Source: Psychromicrobium silvestre (GTDB lineage: Bacteria > Actinomycetota > Actinomycetes > Actinomycetales > Micrococcaceae). From it: a stretch of DNA of 64,000 nt. The DNA lies in NCBI RefSeq assembly GCF_013408295.1, contig NZ_JACBYQ010000001.1, positions 1,488,001 to 1,552,000 of the forward strand. Reading direction: 5' to 3'. The translations under genes were made by a program, and so were the position numbers. Position 1 is the first letter of the stretch. Each line of letters begins with the position of its first letter. The notes below the pieces were generated by a model, which saw nothing but the letters and a program-made list of their open reading frames with translations, was not told the origin of the DNA and made no database searches. This document shows, in pieces, positions 57,182 to 64,000 of the stretch.

Positions 57182-58189
57182 TTAGAGCTCGTCGTCGCTG
57201 AAGGTATCGTCTTCATCGATAGCGGCAGCGCGGGCGGCGAGATCAAATCCTGGAGGAGAATCCTTCAAGGACAGCCCCAGTTCCACGAGCTTTGCCTTGA
57301 CCTCGTCAATGGACTTCGCACCGAAGTTGCGGATGTCCATCAAATCGGCCTCGGAGCGAGCCACGAGTTCACCCACGGTGTGGATGCCCTCGCGCTTGAG
57401 GCAGTTGTAGGAACGAACCGTAAGGTCCAGGTCCTCGATCGGCAGCGCCATATCGGCAGCCAAGGCGGCATCGGTCGGCGAGGGGCCGATCTCAATGCCT
57501 TCGGCAGCGGTATTCAGCTCGCGGGCCAGGCCGAACAGCTCCACCAAGGTGGTGCCAGCCGAAGCCACGGCATCGCGCGGGGCGATGGCCTGCTTGGTCT
57601 CCACGTCCACGATCAAGCGATCGAAGTCAGTGCGCTGCTCAACACGGGTCGCTTCCACGCGGAAGGTCACCTTGAGCACCGGTGAGTAGATCGAGTCAAC
57701 CGGAATCCGGCCAATCTCGGCGTCACCGGACTTGTTCTGCGATGCCGAAACGTAGCCACGGCCACGCTCGATGGTCAGTTCGAGTTCGAACTTACCCTTC
57801 GAGTTCAGGGTCGCGATGTGCAGATCCGGGTTGTGGAATTCCACACCGGCCGGCGGGGCGATATCAGCAGCGGTAACGACGCCGGGGCCCTGCTTGCGCA
57901 GGTAGGCCACCACGGGCTCGTCGTGCTCGGAGGAGACCGAGAGGTTCTTGATGTTCAGGATGATCTCGGTGACATCTTCCTTAACACCGGGCACGGTGGT
58001 GAACTCGTGCAGCACGCCGTCAACGCGAATGCTGGTAACAGCAGCACCCGGGATCGAGGAGAGCAGAGTGCGGCGGAGTGAGTTCCCCAGGGTGTAGCCG
58101 AAGCCGGGTTCTAGCGGCTCAATGATGAACCGCGAACGGTTATCGGAGACAACTTCTTCGGAGAGGGTCGGGCGCTGTGCAATGAGCAC
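57182..58189 (-). CDS. rpoA: RNA polymerase alpha subunit
   Basis: 335 residues. N-terminal assembly domain with [39 protein letters not shown]-terminal domain (about 250-310) with [20 protein letters not shown] and [17 protein letters not shown]; acidic tail [10 protein letters not shown]. Sits between rpsK and rplQ; rpsD is absent from this spot, as in other Micrococcaceae. Confidence 0.98.
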   Translation of the reverse strand: MLIAQRPTLSEEVVSDNRSRFIIEPLEPGFGYTLGNSLRRTLLSSIPGAAVTSIRVDGVLHEFTTVPGVKEDVTEIILNIKNLSVSSEHDEPVVAYLRKQGPGVVTAADIAPPAGVEFHNPDLHIATLNSKGKFELELTIERGRGYVSASQNKSGDAEIGRIPVDSIYSPVLKVTFRVEATRVEQRTDFDRLIVDVETKQAIAPRDAVASAGTTLVELFGLARELNTAAEGIEIGPSPTDAALAADMALPIEDLDLTVRSYNCLKREGIHTVGELVARSEADLMDIRNFGAKSIDEVKAKLVELGLSLKDSPPGFDLAARAAAIDEDDTFSDDEL

Positions 58190-58272
58190 TTGGTTTTCCT
58201 TTCAGCGAGCATCCGCTATATGACGCAACACAGGTAGTGGAAAGAAGGATCTAAAGTCTTTAACCGGCGTGG

Positions 58273-58304
58273 GCTTGCCGCGAACCGTGAGGTCCGCGAC
58301 AAGC
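58273..58304 (-). other. Hairpin in the rpsK-rpoA spacer
   Basis: GCTTGCCGCGAACC (58273-58286) and GGTCCGCGACAAGC (58291-58304) form a 14-bp stem allowing two G-U pairs, with a 4-nt loop. No T-run. Possibly an RNA processing or translational control site in the 154-bp spacer. Confidence 0.4.
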
Positions 58305-58343
58305 TTGCCGATGTGATCTAACCGTGCAGGCAGACCGGCGCCG

Positions 58344-58745
58344 TTAGACGCGGCGACGCTTCGGCGGACGGCAGCCGTTGTGCGCACTCGGGGTCACGTC
58401 CTGGATGGAACCGACCTCCAGGCCAGTGGCCTGCAGCGAACGGATAGCGGTCTCGCGACCGGATCCCGGGCCCTTGACGAAAACGTCAACCTTGCGAACG
58501 CCGTGCTCCTGCGCACGCTTTGCAGCCTGCTCGGCGGCGAGCTGGGCGGCGAACGGGGTGGACTTCCGCGAACCCTTGAAGCCAACCTCACCTGAGGAAG
58601 CCCAAGCGATAACGGCACCAGCCGGATCCGTGATGGTCACGATGGTGTTGTTAAAGGTGCTCTTGATGTGCGCCTGGCCAAGCGCGATATTTTTCTTGTC
58701 CTTCTTACGCGGCTTGCGAACCGCGCCACGAGTCTTCGGGGGCAT
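58344..58745 (-). CDS. rpsK: 30S ribosomal protein S11
   Basis: 133 residues, complete: [52 protein letters not shown] is typical, ending [18 protein letters not shown]. Within the rpsM-rpsK-rpoA-rplQ block. Confidence 0.98.
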   Translation of the reverse strand: MPPKTRGAVRKPRKKDKKNIALGQAHIKSTFNNTIVTITDPAGAVIAWASSGEVGFKGSRKSTPFAAQLAAEQAAKRAQEHGVRKVDVFVKGPGSGRETAIRSLQATGLEVGSIQDVTPSAHNGCRPPKRRRV

Positions 58746-58778
58746 TGTTTCTCCTAAATTCTGATCAGCTGGACGCTA

Positions 58779-59156
58779 TTAACGTCCGGCCTTCTTCTTG
58801 CCGGCAACGGTGCGCTTCGGGCCCTTACGGGTGCGCGCATTGGTCTTGGTGCGCTGGCCGTGAACCGGCAAGCCGCGACGGTGACGAATACCCTGGTAGC
58901 TGCCGATTTCCACCTTGCGACGGATATCTGCTGCTACCTCGCGACGGAGGTCACCCTCGACCTTGAAGTTGCCTTCAATGAAGTCACGGAGTTGAACGAG
59001 TTCAGCATCGGAGAGGTCCTTGACTCGAACATCCGGGGAAATGCCGGTTTCGGTCAAGGTCTGGTGTGCACGGGTCTTGCCCACGCCATAGATGTAAGTA
59101 AGCGCAACTTCCAGCCGCTTTTCGCGGGGAAGATCAACGCCAGCGAGACGAGCCAT
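58779..59156 (-). CDS. rpsM: 30S ribosomal protein S13
   Basis: 125 residues from ATG 59156 ([20 protein letters not shown]). [39 protein letters not shown] are conserved; Lys-rich tail. The frame is open upstream without conserved residues. Confidence 0.98.
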   Translation of the reverse strand: MARLAGVDLPREKRLEVALTYIYGVGKTRAHQTLTETGISPDVRVKDLSDAELVQLRDFIEGNFKVEGDLRREVAADIRRKVEIGSYQGIRHRRGLPVHGQRTKTNARTRKGPKRTVAGKKKAGR

Positions 59157-59212
59157 AGTGGCGGTACTCCTTGGTTTATCCGGAGGTCGTAGGCAGTACA
59201 CCCGCTATGCGG

Positions 59213-59256
59213 CCCCGGCCTCCGACCGGGGGTGGGCCGAATCTTCCGATTCGGCC
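59213..59256 (-). other. Two hairpins in the rpmJ-rpsM spacer
   Basis: GGCCGAATC (59235-59243) pairs with GATTCGGCC (59248-59256) over 4 nt, and CCCCGG (59213-59218) with CCGGGG (59226-59231) over 7 nt. They lie between rpmJ and rpsM in the 160-bp spacer without a T-run. Confidence 0.4.
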
Positions 59257-59316
59257 TGTGCTGCCTTTATCTATTTATTACGTGAACAGAGCAGGGTTGC
59301 TCTCCCGTGGGGAGAA

Positions 59317-59430
59317 TTAGCCCTGGCGCTGCTTGTGGCGTGGGTTCTCGCAGATCACCATGACCCGGCCATTACGGCGGATCACCTTGCATTTATCGCA
59401 GATCTGCTTGACGCTCGGCTTGACCTTCAT
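59317..59430 (-). CDS. rpmJ: 50S ribosomal protein L36
   Basis: 37 residues, [19 protein letters not shown] with the zinc ligands Cys11, Cys14, Cys27 and His32 ([12 protein letters not shown] at the end): the zinc-binding C+ form. Located between infA and rpsM as usual. Confidence 0.97.
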   Translation of the reverse strand: MKVKPSVKQICDKCKVIRRNGRVMVICENPRHKQRQG

Positions 59431-59472
59431 GGCATTCCTTTGCGTGTGAGCAGTTGAGTAGAGAGTTGAGTC

Positions 59473-59694
59473 TTATTTGTAGCGGTAAACGATGCGGCCG
59501 CGAGTAAGGTCGTAAGGACTCAGCTCCACCACAACCCGGTCCTCTGGGAGGATTCGAATGTAGTGCTGGCGCATCTTTCCAGAAATGTGAGCGAGTACGA
59601 TGTGCTTATTGGTCAGCTCAACACGAAACATCGCGTTGGGCAGCGCCTCAGTCACTACGCCCTCGATCTCAATGACCCCGTCTTTTTTGGCCAT
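59473..59694 (-). CDS. infA: Translation initiation factor IF-1
   Basis: 73 residues, single OB fold: [72 protein letters not shown] precedes the ATG closely. First gene of the block. Upstream (59695-59944) an ATGACC, 17 bp, TAGCCT pair at about 59760-59732 on the minus strand is a weak promoter candidate; nothing else was seen there. Confidence 0.98.
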   Translation of the reverse strand: MAKKDGVIEIEGVVTEALPNAMFRVELTNKHIVLAHISGKMRQHYIRILPEDRVVVELSPYDLTRGRIVYRYK

Positions 59695-59944
59695 ATCCTC
59701 CGCTAACTGTTGTGCGCCTCTCGCCGAAACGAAAGGCTAATTTTTGACACTATTTCGGTCATCGCACCACGGCCACGCATCATCCACACCAAAACACTAG
59801 GAAAAGGTTTGAATGGGCGCGCCAAAGCGCAGACAACCAACAAACAACTTTACGCCATCGGGGCGGATATGTTAAATCCGTCGTGGCTTAAGCACAAGCC
59901 CGCTCTACCCCGGAACCTCCGAGCGCCGTTTAGTCGTAGCGCAA

Positions 59945-60931
59945 CTACCTTTTGGTGCCCCCGGAGACCGGCCAGCGGCTGAAGGTTCCTGCCGAGGTGG
60001 TCACGGAACTCGCACAACGAATGGCGTCCTCAATGGCCGCCTGCACCACCACCGCCGCCATCGACTGCAGCTCGACCAACGGCACCACATCTGCCTTACC
60101 CTGCCCCACCAGCTCCAGCTCTCCGGTGGCCAGTGTAAAGATCGTGTCGCCGTCGAGCAGGGTATGGACGGGAGCCAGCGCCCTGGCCATTCCGGCATGG
60201 GCAGCCGTTGCCGTCCGCTTCGCCTGAGCCGGGCTGAGTACCGCGTTCGTGGCCACCACGGCGAGCGTGGTGTTGAGTCCGGGCGGTTGCCCCTCCAGTT
60301 GGCGGAGGGTCTCGTCCGCGCCCACGGGATGTCCGACGGCGTTGACCACCACGAGCGCGCCGACCACCACTTCGGAGTTCAACCCCCGCAATCGGATGGA
60401 AGCGGTACCCACTCCCCCTTTGAACAAGCCTCGCCCCAGAGCTGCTCCGGCGCCCGCGCCGACATTGCCGCGGCGTACTTCGCCAGCATGCGCCTCCTGC
60501 GCGGCTTGGTATCCCATCTCCTGATCCGGCCGCAGCGTGAAGTCCCCACCTCGGCCCAGATCGAAAATCGCCGCGGCCGGCACAATCGGCACCCTGCCGC
60601 CCTCGACTTCGTAACCGCGGCCCTGTTCCTCGCACCAGCGCATCACACCATGCGCGCTTACCAAGCCGTAAGCACTACCGCCGGTCAGCACCACGGCGTC
60701 AACGGTTGAGACCAGCGTGGTTGGGTCCAGGGCATCCGTCTCATGTGTGCCGGGACCACCACCTCGTACATCAACAGCACCCACGGTTCCGAGCGGAGGA
60801 ATCACCACGCTCACTCCGCTCAGCCAGCCCGCTCCGTTGCGTTCCACCTGGCCCACCAGCACGCCCGGAACGTCGGTTAACTGCCCACTTGAGGTCGCTA
60901 CGCCGTCCATCATCCCTCCATTGTTGACCAT
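59945..60931 (-). CDS. P1 family peptidase (DmpA/NylC-type N-terminal nucleophile hydrolase)
   Basis: Self-processing hydrolase, 328 residues from ATG 60931; ATG 60910, with GGAGG 4 nt upstream, may be the true start. The fold markers TDVPGVLVGQVE, RGGGPGTHETDAL, LTGGSAYGL and GNVGAGAGAALG are those of family S58. The expected autocleavage and nucleophile site is the Asn-Thr in LNTTLAVVATNAVLS (about residue 246), as in NylC. Family members act as aminopeptidases or cleave amide oligomers; substrate here unknown. Divergent from the second sugar importer. Confidence 0.9.
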   Translation of the reverse strand: MVNNGGMMDGVATSSGQLTDVPGVLVGQVERNGAGWLSGVSVVIPPLGTVGAVDVRGGGPGTHETDALDPTTLVSTVDAVVLTGGSAYGLVSAHGVMRWCEEQGRGYEVEGGRVPIVPAAAIFDLGRGGDFTLRPDQEMGYQAAQEAHAGEVRRGNVGAGAGAALGRGLFKGGVGTASIRLRGLNSEVVVGALVVVNAVGHPVGADETLRQLEGQPPGLNTTLAVVATNAVLSPAQAKRTATAAHAGMARALAPVHTLLDGDTIFTLATGELELVGQGKADVVPLVELQSMAAVVVQAAIEDAIRCASSVTTSAGTFSRWPVSGGTKR

Positions 60932-61065
60932 TTTCGTTTCGCTGTCGTCAAGTGGAAAAGGTTTTTGAGCCTCAACTCGGTTAATTTTCAGGTAAGGCAC
61001 GTAATTTGGGTAAACACTCGGTGAAGCCTGCGGGAACATTGACGCGGGCAGCACCATTTTGGCAA

Positions 61066-61077
61066 GACAACGTCGTC
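61066..61077. promoter_or_regulatory. LacI-family-like operator
   Basis: GACAACGTCGTC is a near-palindrome with a central CG, matching the usual LacI/GalR operator shape in 10 of 12 symmetric positions. It lies about 85 bp upstream of the permease gene at 61161. Weak, single-site evidence; no LacI gene is in the window. Confidence 0.3.
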
Positions 61078-61160
61078 ACCTGTGCTGGAGTAGTCGAGGA
61101 ATCATTCCGCACCGCTTTGGGGCGTCGTGCGGACAATGAAAGCGAAGCGAGACTGCCCAT

Positions 61161-62093
61161 ATGACTACATCACCTACCGCCTCGGGTGGAGGCACCAAAA
61201 TCAAGCAGCGATTCTGGACCGCGCGCAGCCGACGCGATGCCTGGATATTTCTGGCCTTTGCACTGCCCAATATTGCCCTGATCGTAATGTTCACCTACCG
61301 GCCGCTCATCGCCAATATCCAGTATTCATTTTTGGACTGGACCCTTGGCTCAGATTTCGCCACCGCCGTCGGACTGAACAACTACGTCACCTTCTTCACC
61401 TCCTCCGACGCCCCGGAGGTGCTAGGAACCACAGCGATCTTTACGGTGCTAACGGTCGGCGGCGCCATGGTGTTGGGGCTGCTGATCGCACTTGCACTCA
61501 ACCAGAAGCTCCCCGGGCGAACTTTTGCCCGCTCGGCCATCTTCGCCCCCTATGTCCTCTCCGGCGTCGGGGTTGGTCTGGTCTGGCTCTTCATCTTCGA
61601 TCCGGTCTACGGCGCACTCTCCTGGGTACTGCGTGGGCTCGGGCAAAGCAGCCCGCAATGGATCAACGATCCCAAGCTGGCCTTGACCATGGTCATCATC
61701 GTCTACATCTGGAAGAACCTCGGCTATTGCGCAGTGGTTTACCTAGCTGGCCTACAATCGATGCCTCAGGATGTGATGGAAGCAGCGTCCCTTGATGGCG
61801 CCGGGGTGGTGCGAAGGTTCTTCGCCATCGTCTTCCCTTTACTCTCCCCCACCACCTTCTTCTTGCTGATCACTTCTTTGCTTTCCTCGCTACAGGCTTT
61901 CGATATCTTGAAGATCATGACGCCCACCGGCCAGGGCACCAATACCTTGATGTTCGAAACCTATTTGCAGGCCTTCGGTGCCTATAACCGAGCAGGTTAT
62001 TCGGCGGCCATCTCCGTTGTGCTCTTCTTGCTGCTGCTGATCATGACTGCGGTGCAAATGCGCTTCGTCGAGCGAAAGGTGCACTACGCATGA
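61161..62093 (+). CDS. Sugar-type ABC transporter permease (UgpA/MalF-like)
   Basis: 310 residues, six helices. EAA loop AGLQSMPQDVMEAASLDGAGVVRRFFAIVFPLLSP. The FDILKIMTPTGQGTNTLMFETYLQAFGAYNRAGYSAA segment resembles UgpA-type permeases. Overlaps the next permease as ATGA. Same permease-permease-binding protein order as the importer at 28-31 kb. Confidence 0.92.
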   Translation: MTTSPTASGGGTKIKQRFWTARSRRDAWIFLAFALPNIALIVMFTYRPLIANIQYSFLDWTLGSDFATAVGLNNYVTFFTSSDAPEVLGTTAIFTVLTVGGAMVLGLLIALALNQKLPGRTFARSAIFAPYVLSGVGVGLVWLFIFDPVYGALSWVLRGLGQSSPQWINDPKLALTMVIIVYIWKNLGYCAVVYLAGLQSMPQDVMEAASLDGAGVVRRFFAIVFPLLSPTTFFLLITSLLSSLQAFDILKIMTPTGQGTNTLMFETYLQAFGAYNRAGYSAAISVVLFLLLLIMTAVQMRFVERKVHYA

Positions 62094-62965
62094 GCGCCTC
62101 TCCTATTGCGAGCCGACGCCCCGGCCCGTTCTCAGCCAAGAACCTGGTCAAGACCCTGGTCGGCGGATATCTTCCCTTGCTGATCGCCACTCTGGTGGTG
62201 TTCCTGCCGCTATTGTGGATGATCCTCTCCTCTTTCAGGGCTCCCGGCGAAATCATCACCACGGATCTCAAGGTGCTCCCGCAGGCTCCCAACTTCGATA
62301 ACTACGCCACCGCGGCCACCACGGTACCGTTTGCCCGGTTCTTCTTGAACAGCGTGATCGTCACCGCGGTCGGGTCAGTGATCAAGTGTGTGTTGGCGGT
62401 GCTCACCGCATATGCCCTGGTCTTCATCCGGTTCCCCTTCAAGCGGCTCATCTTCATGTTGATCCTGGTGGCCCTAATGGTTCCGCCACAGGTCGCCGTA
62501 CTGCCTAACTACGTGCTGATCTCAAGCTTGAACGGGCAGAACACCTACTGGGGCATCATCCTGCCGGGCCTAGGAACGGCCTTCGGCACCTTCTTGCTTC
62601 GCCAGCACTTTATGACCTTGCCAACCTCGATTCTGGAATCCGCCGAAATCGACGGGGCTGGGCACTGGCGAAGGCTGTGGAAGATCGTGGTCCCCATTTC
62701 GGTGCCTTCTATCGCCACAGTTGCTTTGGTCACCATTGTGACCGAATGGAATGAGTACATTTGGCCACTCATCATCACCACTAAGCCGGAGATGATGACG
62801 CTTCCCGTTGGCCTGACTCTGCTGAGTAATTCAGATTCGAGTTCCCAAGCCTGGGGTGTACTGATGGCCGGGGCGGTTATCGTCATTCTGCCAATTCTGA
62901 TCATCTTCGCCGCGCTTCAGCGTTACATCGTCTCCGGGCTCACTCAGGGCTCGGTGACCGGCTAG
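62090..62965 (+). CDS. Carbohydrate ABC transporter permease (UgpE/MalG-like)
   Basis: 291 residues, six helices. EAA loop TLPTSILESAEIDGAGHWRRLWKIVVPISVPSIATVAL; TEWNEYIWPLIITTKPEMMTLPVGL is typical for MalG/UgpE. Separated from the binding-protein gene by 49 bp. Confidence 0.92.
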   Translation: MSASPIASRRPGPFSAKNLVKTLVGGYLPLLIATLVVFLPLLWMILSSFRAPGEIITTDLKVLPQAPNFDNYATAATTVPFARFFLNSVIVTAVGSVIKCVLAVLTAYALVFIRFPFKRLIFMLILVALMVPPQVAVLPNYVLISSLNGQNTYWGIILPGLGTAFGTFLLRQHFMTLPTSILESAEIDGAGHWRRLWKIVVPISVPSIATVALVTIVTEWNEYIWPLIITTKPEMMTLPVGLTLLSNSDSSSQAWGVLMAGAVIVILPILIIFAALQRYIVSGLTQGSVTG

Positions 62966-63014
62966 CCTCCCAAACCAGTTTGCTGCACCATTCAAACCCA
63001 ATGAAAGGCACAAC

Positions 63015-64000
63015 ATGAACATCAACCGCAAAGGATTCCTCACCCTCGGAGGTCTGGGAATAGGTGCGACGGCGCTCGCTGCCTGCGGTGGGCCTAGCAC
63101 CAGTGGTGCGGCCACTGACACGGCCTCAAGCACCGATTGGTCCAAGGTGACCCCCGCCAGCGAAATCAGTTTCCTCTCTAGCCACCCCGGTTCATCTCAG
63201 CCAATCGAGCAAAAGCTGATTGCCGATTTTCAGACCGCCAACCCCGGAATCAAGGTCAACCTGATCAGTGGCGGAGCGAACTACGAGGAGGTAGCCCAGA
63301 AGTTCCAGACTGCACAGACCGGTAATGACACCCCGGATATCGTGCTGGCCTCCGACGTCTGGTGGTTCCGCTTTGCACTTGCCGATTCGATTATCCCGAT
63401 TGATGATCTACTCAAGGCCGTGAACGATAAGACCGATGACTTCAACCCCACGCTGTACAACGATTACAAGTACAACGACCAGCACTGGGCCGTGCCAAAT
63501 AACCGTTCCACCCCATTGTTCTACTACAACAAGGACCACTTCAAGGCGGCTGGCGTGCCTGACCGGGCACCGAAGACCTGGGACGAGTTCGCTGAATGGG
63601 CACCGAAGATCCAACAGGCCAATGCTTCTAAACCAGGATTCCTACACGCCTATCAGTACCCAGCTCTAGCCGGCTATGCCGGCTGGACTCTGCAGAACGT
63701 GCTCTGGGGCTTCGGTGGTGCCTGGTCCAAGGATTGGGATATCACCCCAGATTCCGATGAGTCGGTCAAAGCCATGCAATGGGTTCAGGACAGCATCGTG
63801 AAGAACAGCTGGGCTGGGGTTTCCTCCAAGGATGCGGTGGGCGATATGACCGCAGGTGCGGTCAGTTCCACAGTCTCCTCCACCGGCGACCTGGTTGGCA
63901 CGCTCAAGGCGGCCAAAGAAAAGGGCATGAACATCGGCGTGGGTTTCTTGCCCGGCGGCCCGGTCAATGCCTCCCTGGTCTGCCCGACAGGCGGTGCGGG
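63015..64000 (+). CDS. Extracellular solute-binding lipoprotein, cut by window end
   Basis: Family 1 binding protein, 328 codons visible, C-terminus outside. NRKGFLTLGGLGIGATALAACG is a signal with lipobox (Cys about residue 24) and only one Arg, so Sec rather than Tat. Mature part has EISFLSSHPGSSQPIEQKLIADF, GNDTPDIVLASDVWWFRFALAD and LFYYNKDHFKAAG, typical of UgpB-like sugar or glycerol-phosphate binders. ATG 63015, with GAAAGGCAC upstream. Third gene of the importer. Confidence 0.92.
   Translation, partial: MNINRKGFLTLGGLGIGATALAACGGPSTSGAATDTASSTDWSKVTPASEISFLSSHPGSSQPIEQKLIADFQTANPGIKVNLISGGANYEEVAQKFQTAQTGNDTPDIVLASDVWWFRFALADSIIPIDDLLKAVNDKTDDFNPTLYNDYKYNDQHWAVPNNRSTPLFYYNKDHFKAAGVPDRAPKTWDEFAEWAPKIQQANASKPGFLHAYQYPALAGYAGWTLQNVLWGFGGAWSKDWDITPDSDESVKAMQWVQDSIVKNSWAGVSSKDAVGDMTAGAVSSTVSSTGDLVGTLKAAKEKGMNIGVGFLPGGPVNASLVCPTGGA

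Overview
The window reads as chromosomal DNA of a high-G+C Gram-positive bacterium of the family Micrococcaceae (Arthrobacter / Renibacterium / Psychromicrobium-like). This rests on gene content and style: mshA beside ino1 (mycothiol and inositol), GuaB3 beside GuaB, a groES operon under CIRCE elements with a His-tailed GroEL, ribosomal protein L17 with a long actinobacterial C-terminal extension, TANNNT-type promoters with some apparently leaderless starts, and dense ATGA/TGATG gene coupling. The genus is an inference. No rRNA, tRNA, insertion sequence, prophage, integrase or CRISPR array was seen. Most of the window is core genome.

Layout. 1-5.8 kb: a SURF1-like gene cut by the window edge, a heterodimeric ABC exporter pair, azlCD and a divergent XRE-cupin regulator. 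5.9-11.2 kb: glpD coupled to an orphan PTS EIIA gene, guaB3, an amidase remnant, guaB. 11.4-14.9 kb: a tight five-gene redox operon (Ser/Thr-rich anchored protein, ApbE, ferric-reductase-like membrane protein, NuoF-like protein, ferredoxin). 15-21.7 kb: VIT1-like transporter, groESL, THUMP-like methyltransferase, shikimate-dehydrogenase-like gene, GCS2 ligase. 21.8-25.7 kb: alr-tsaE-tsaB-rimI-tsaD. 25.8-31.4 kb: PfkB kinase, GH4 glycosidase and a sugar ABC importer. 31.5-37.3 kb: mshA, ino1, an aldo/keto reductase, glgX. 37.5-45.1 kb: tandem glycine riboswitch, gcvP-gcvT-gcvH-glyA and sdaA, a route from glycine through serine to pyruvate. 45-54 kb: HAD hydrolase, nnrED, acpS, cysteine hydrolase, glmS, coaA, a VanY-like peptidase, mscL, glmM. 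54-59.7 kb: ribosomal/transcription block infA-rpmJ-rpsM-rpsK-rpoA-rplQ-truA and rplM-rpsI. 60-64 kb: P1 peptidase and a second sugar-type ABC importer whose binding-protein gene runs off the end.

The most unusual signal lies between the genes. Ten palindromic elements of four kinds are scattered over the window, all intergenic and each kind with a fixed length: four copies of a 91-bp element (A), three of a 57-bp element (B), one 77-bp element (C) and two of a 76-bp element (D). No transposase or REP-associated tyrosine transposase is present to account for them. Other points worth a second look are the ApbE operon whose exported partner lacks the expected FMN-binding domain, a rplQ terminator hairpin lying inside the first codons of truA, a leader of about 200 nt before rplM, clustered TCGAAC boxes between azlC and its regulator, and an ABC exporter whose degenerate motifs all fall on one of its two ATP sites.
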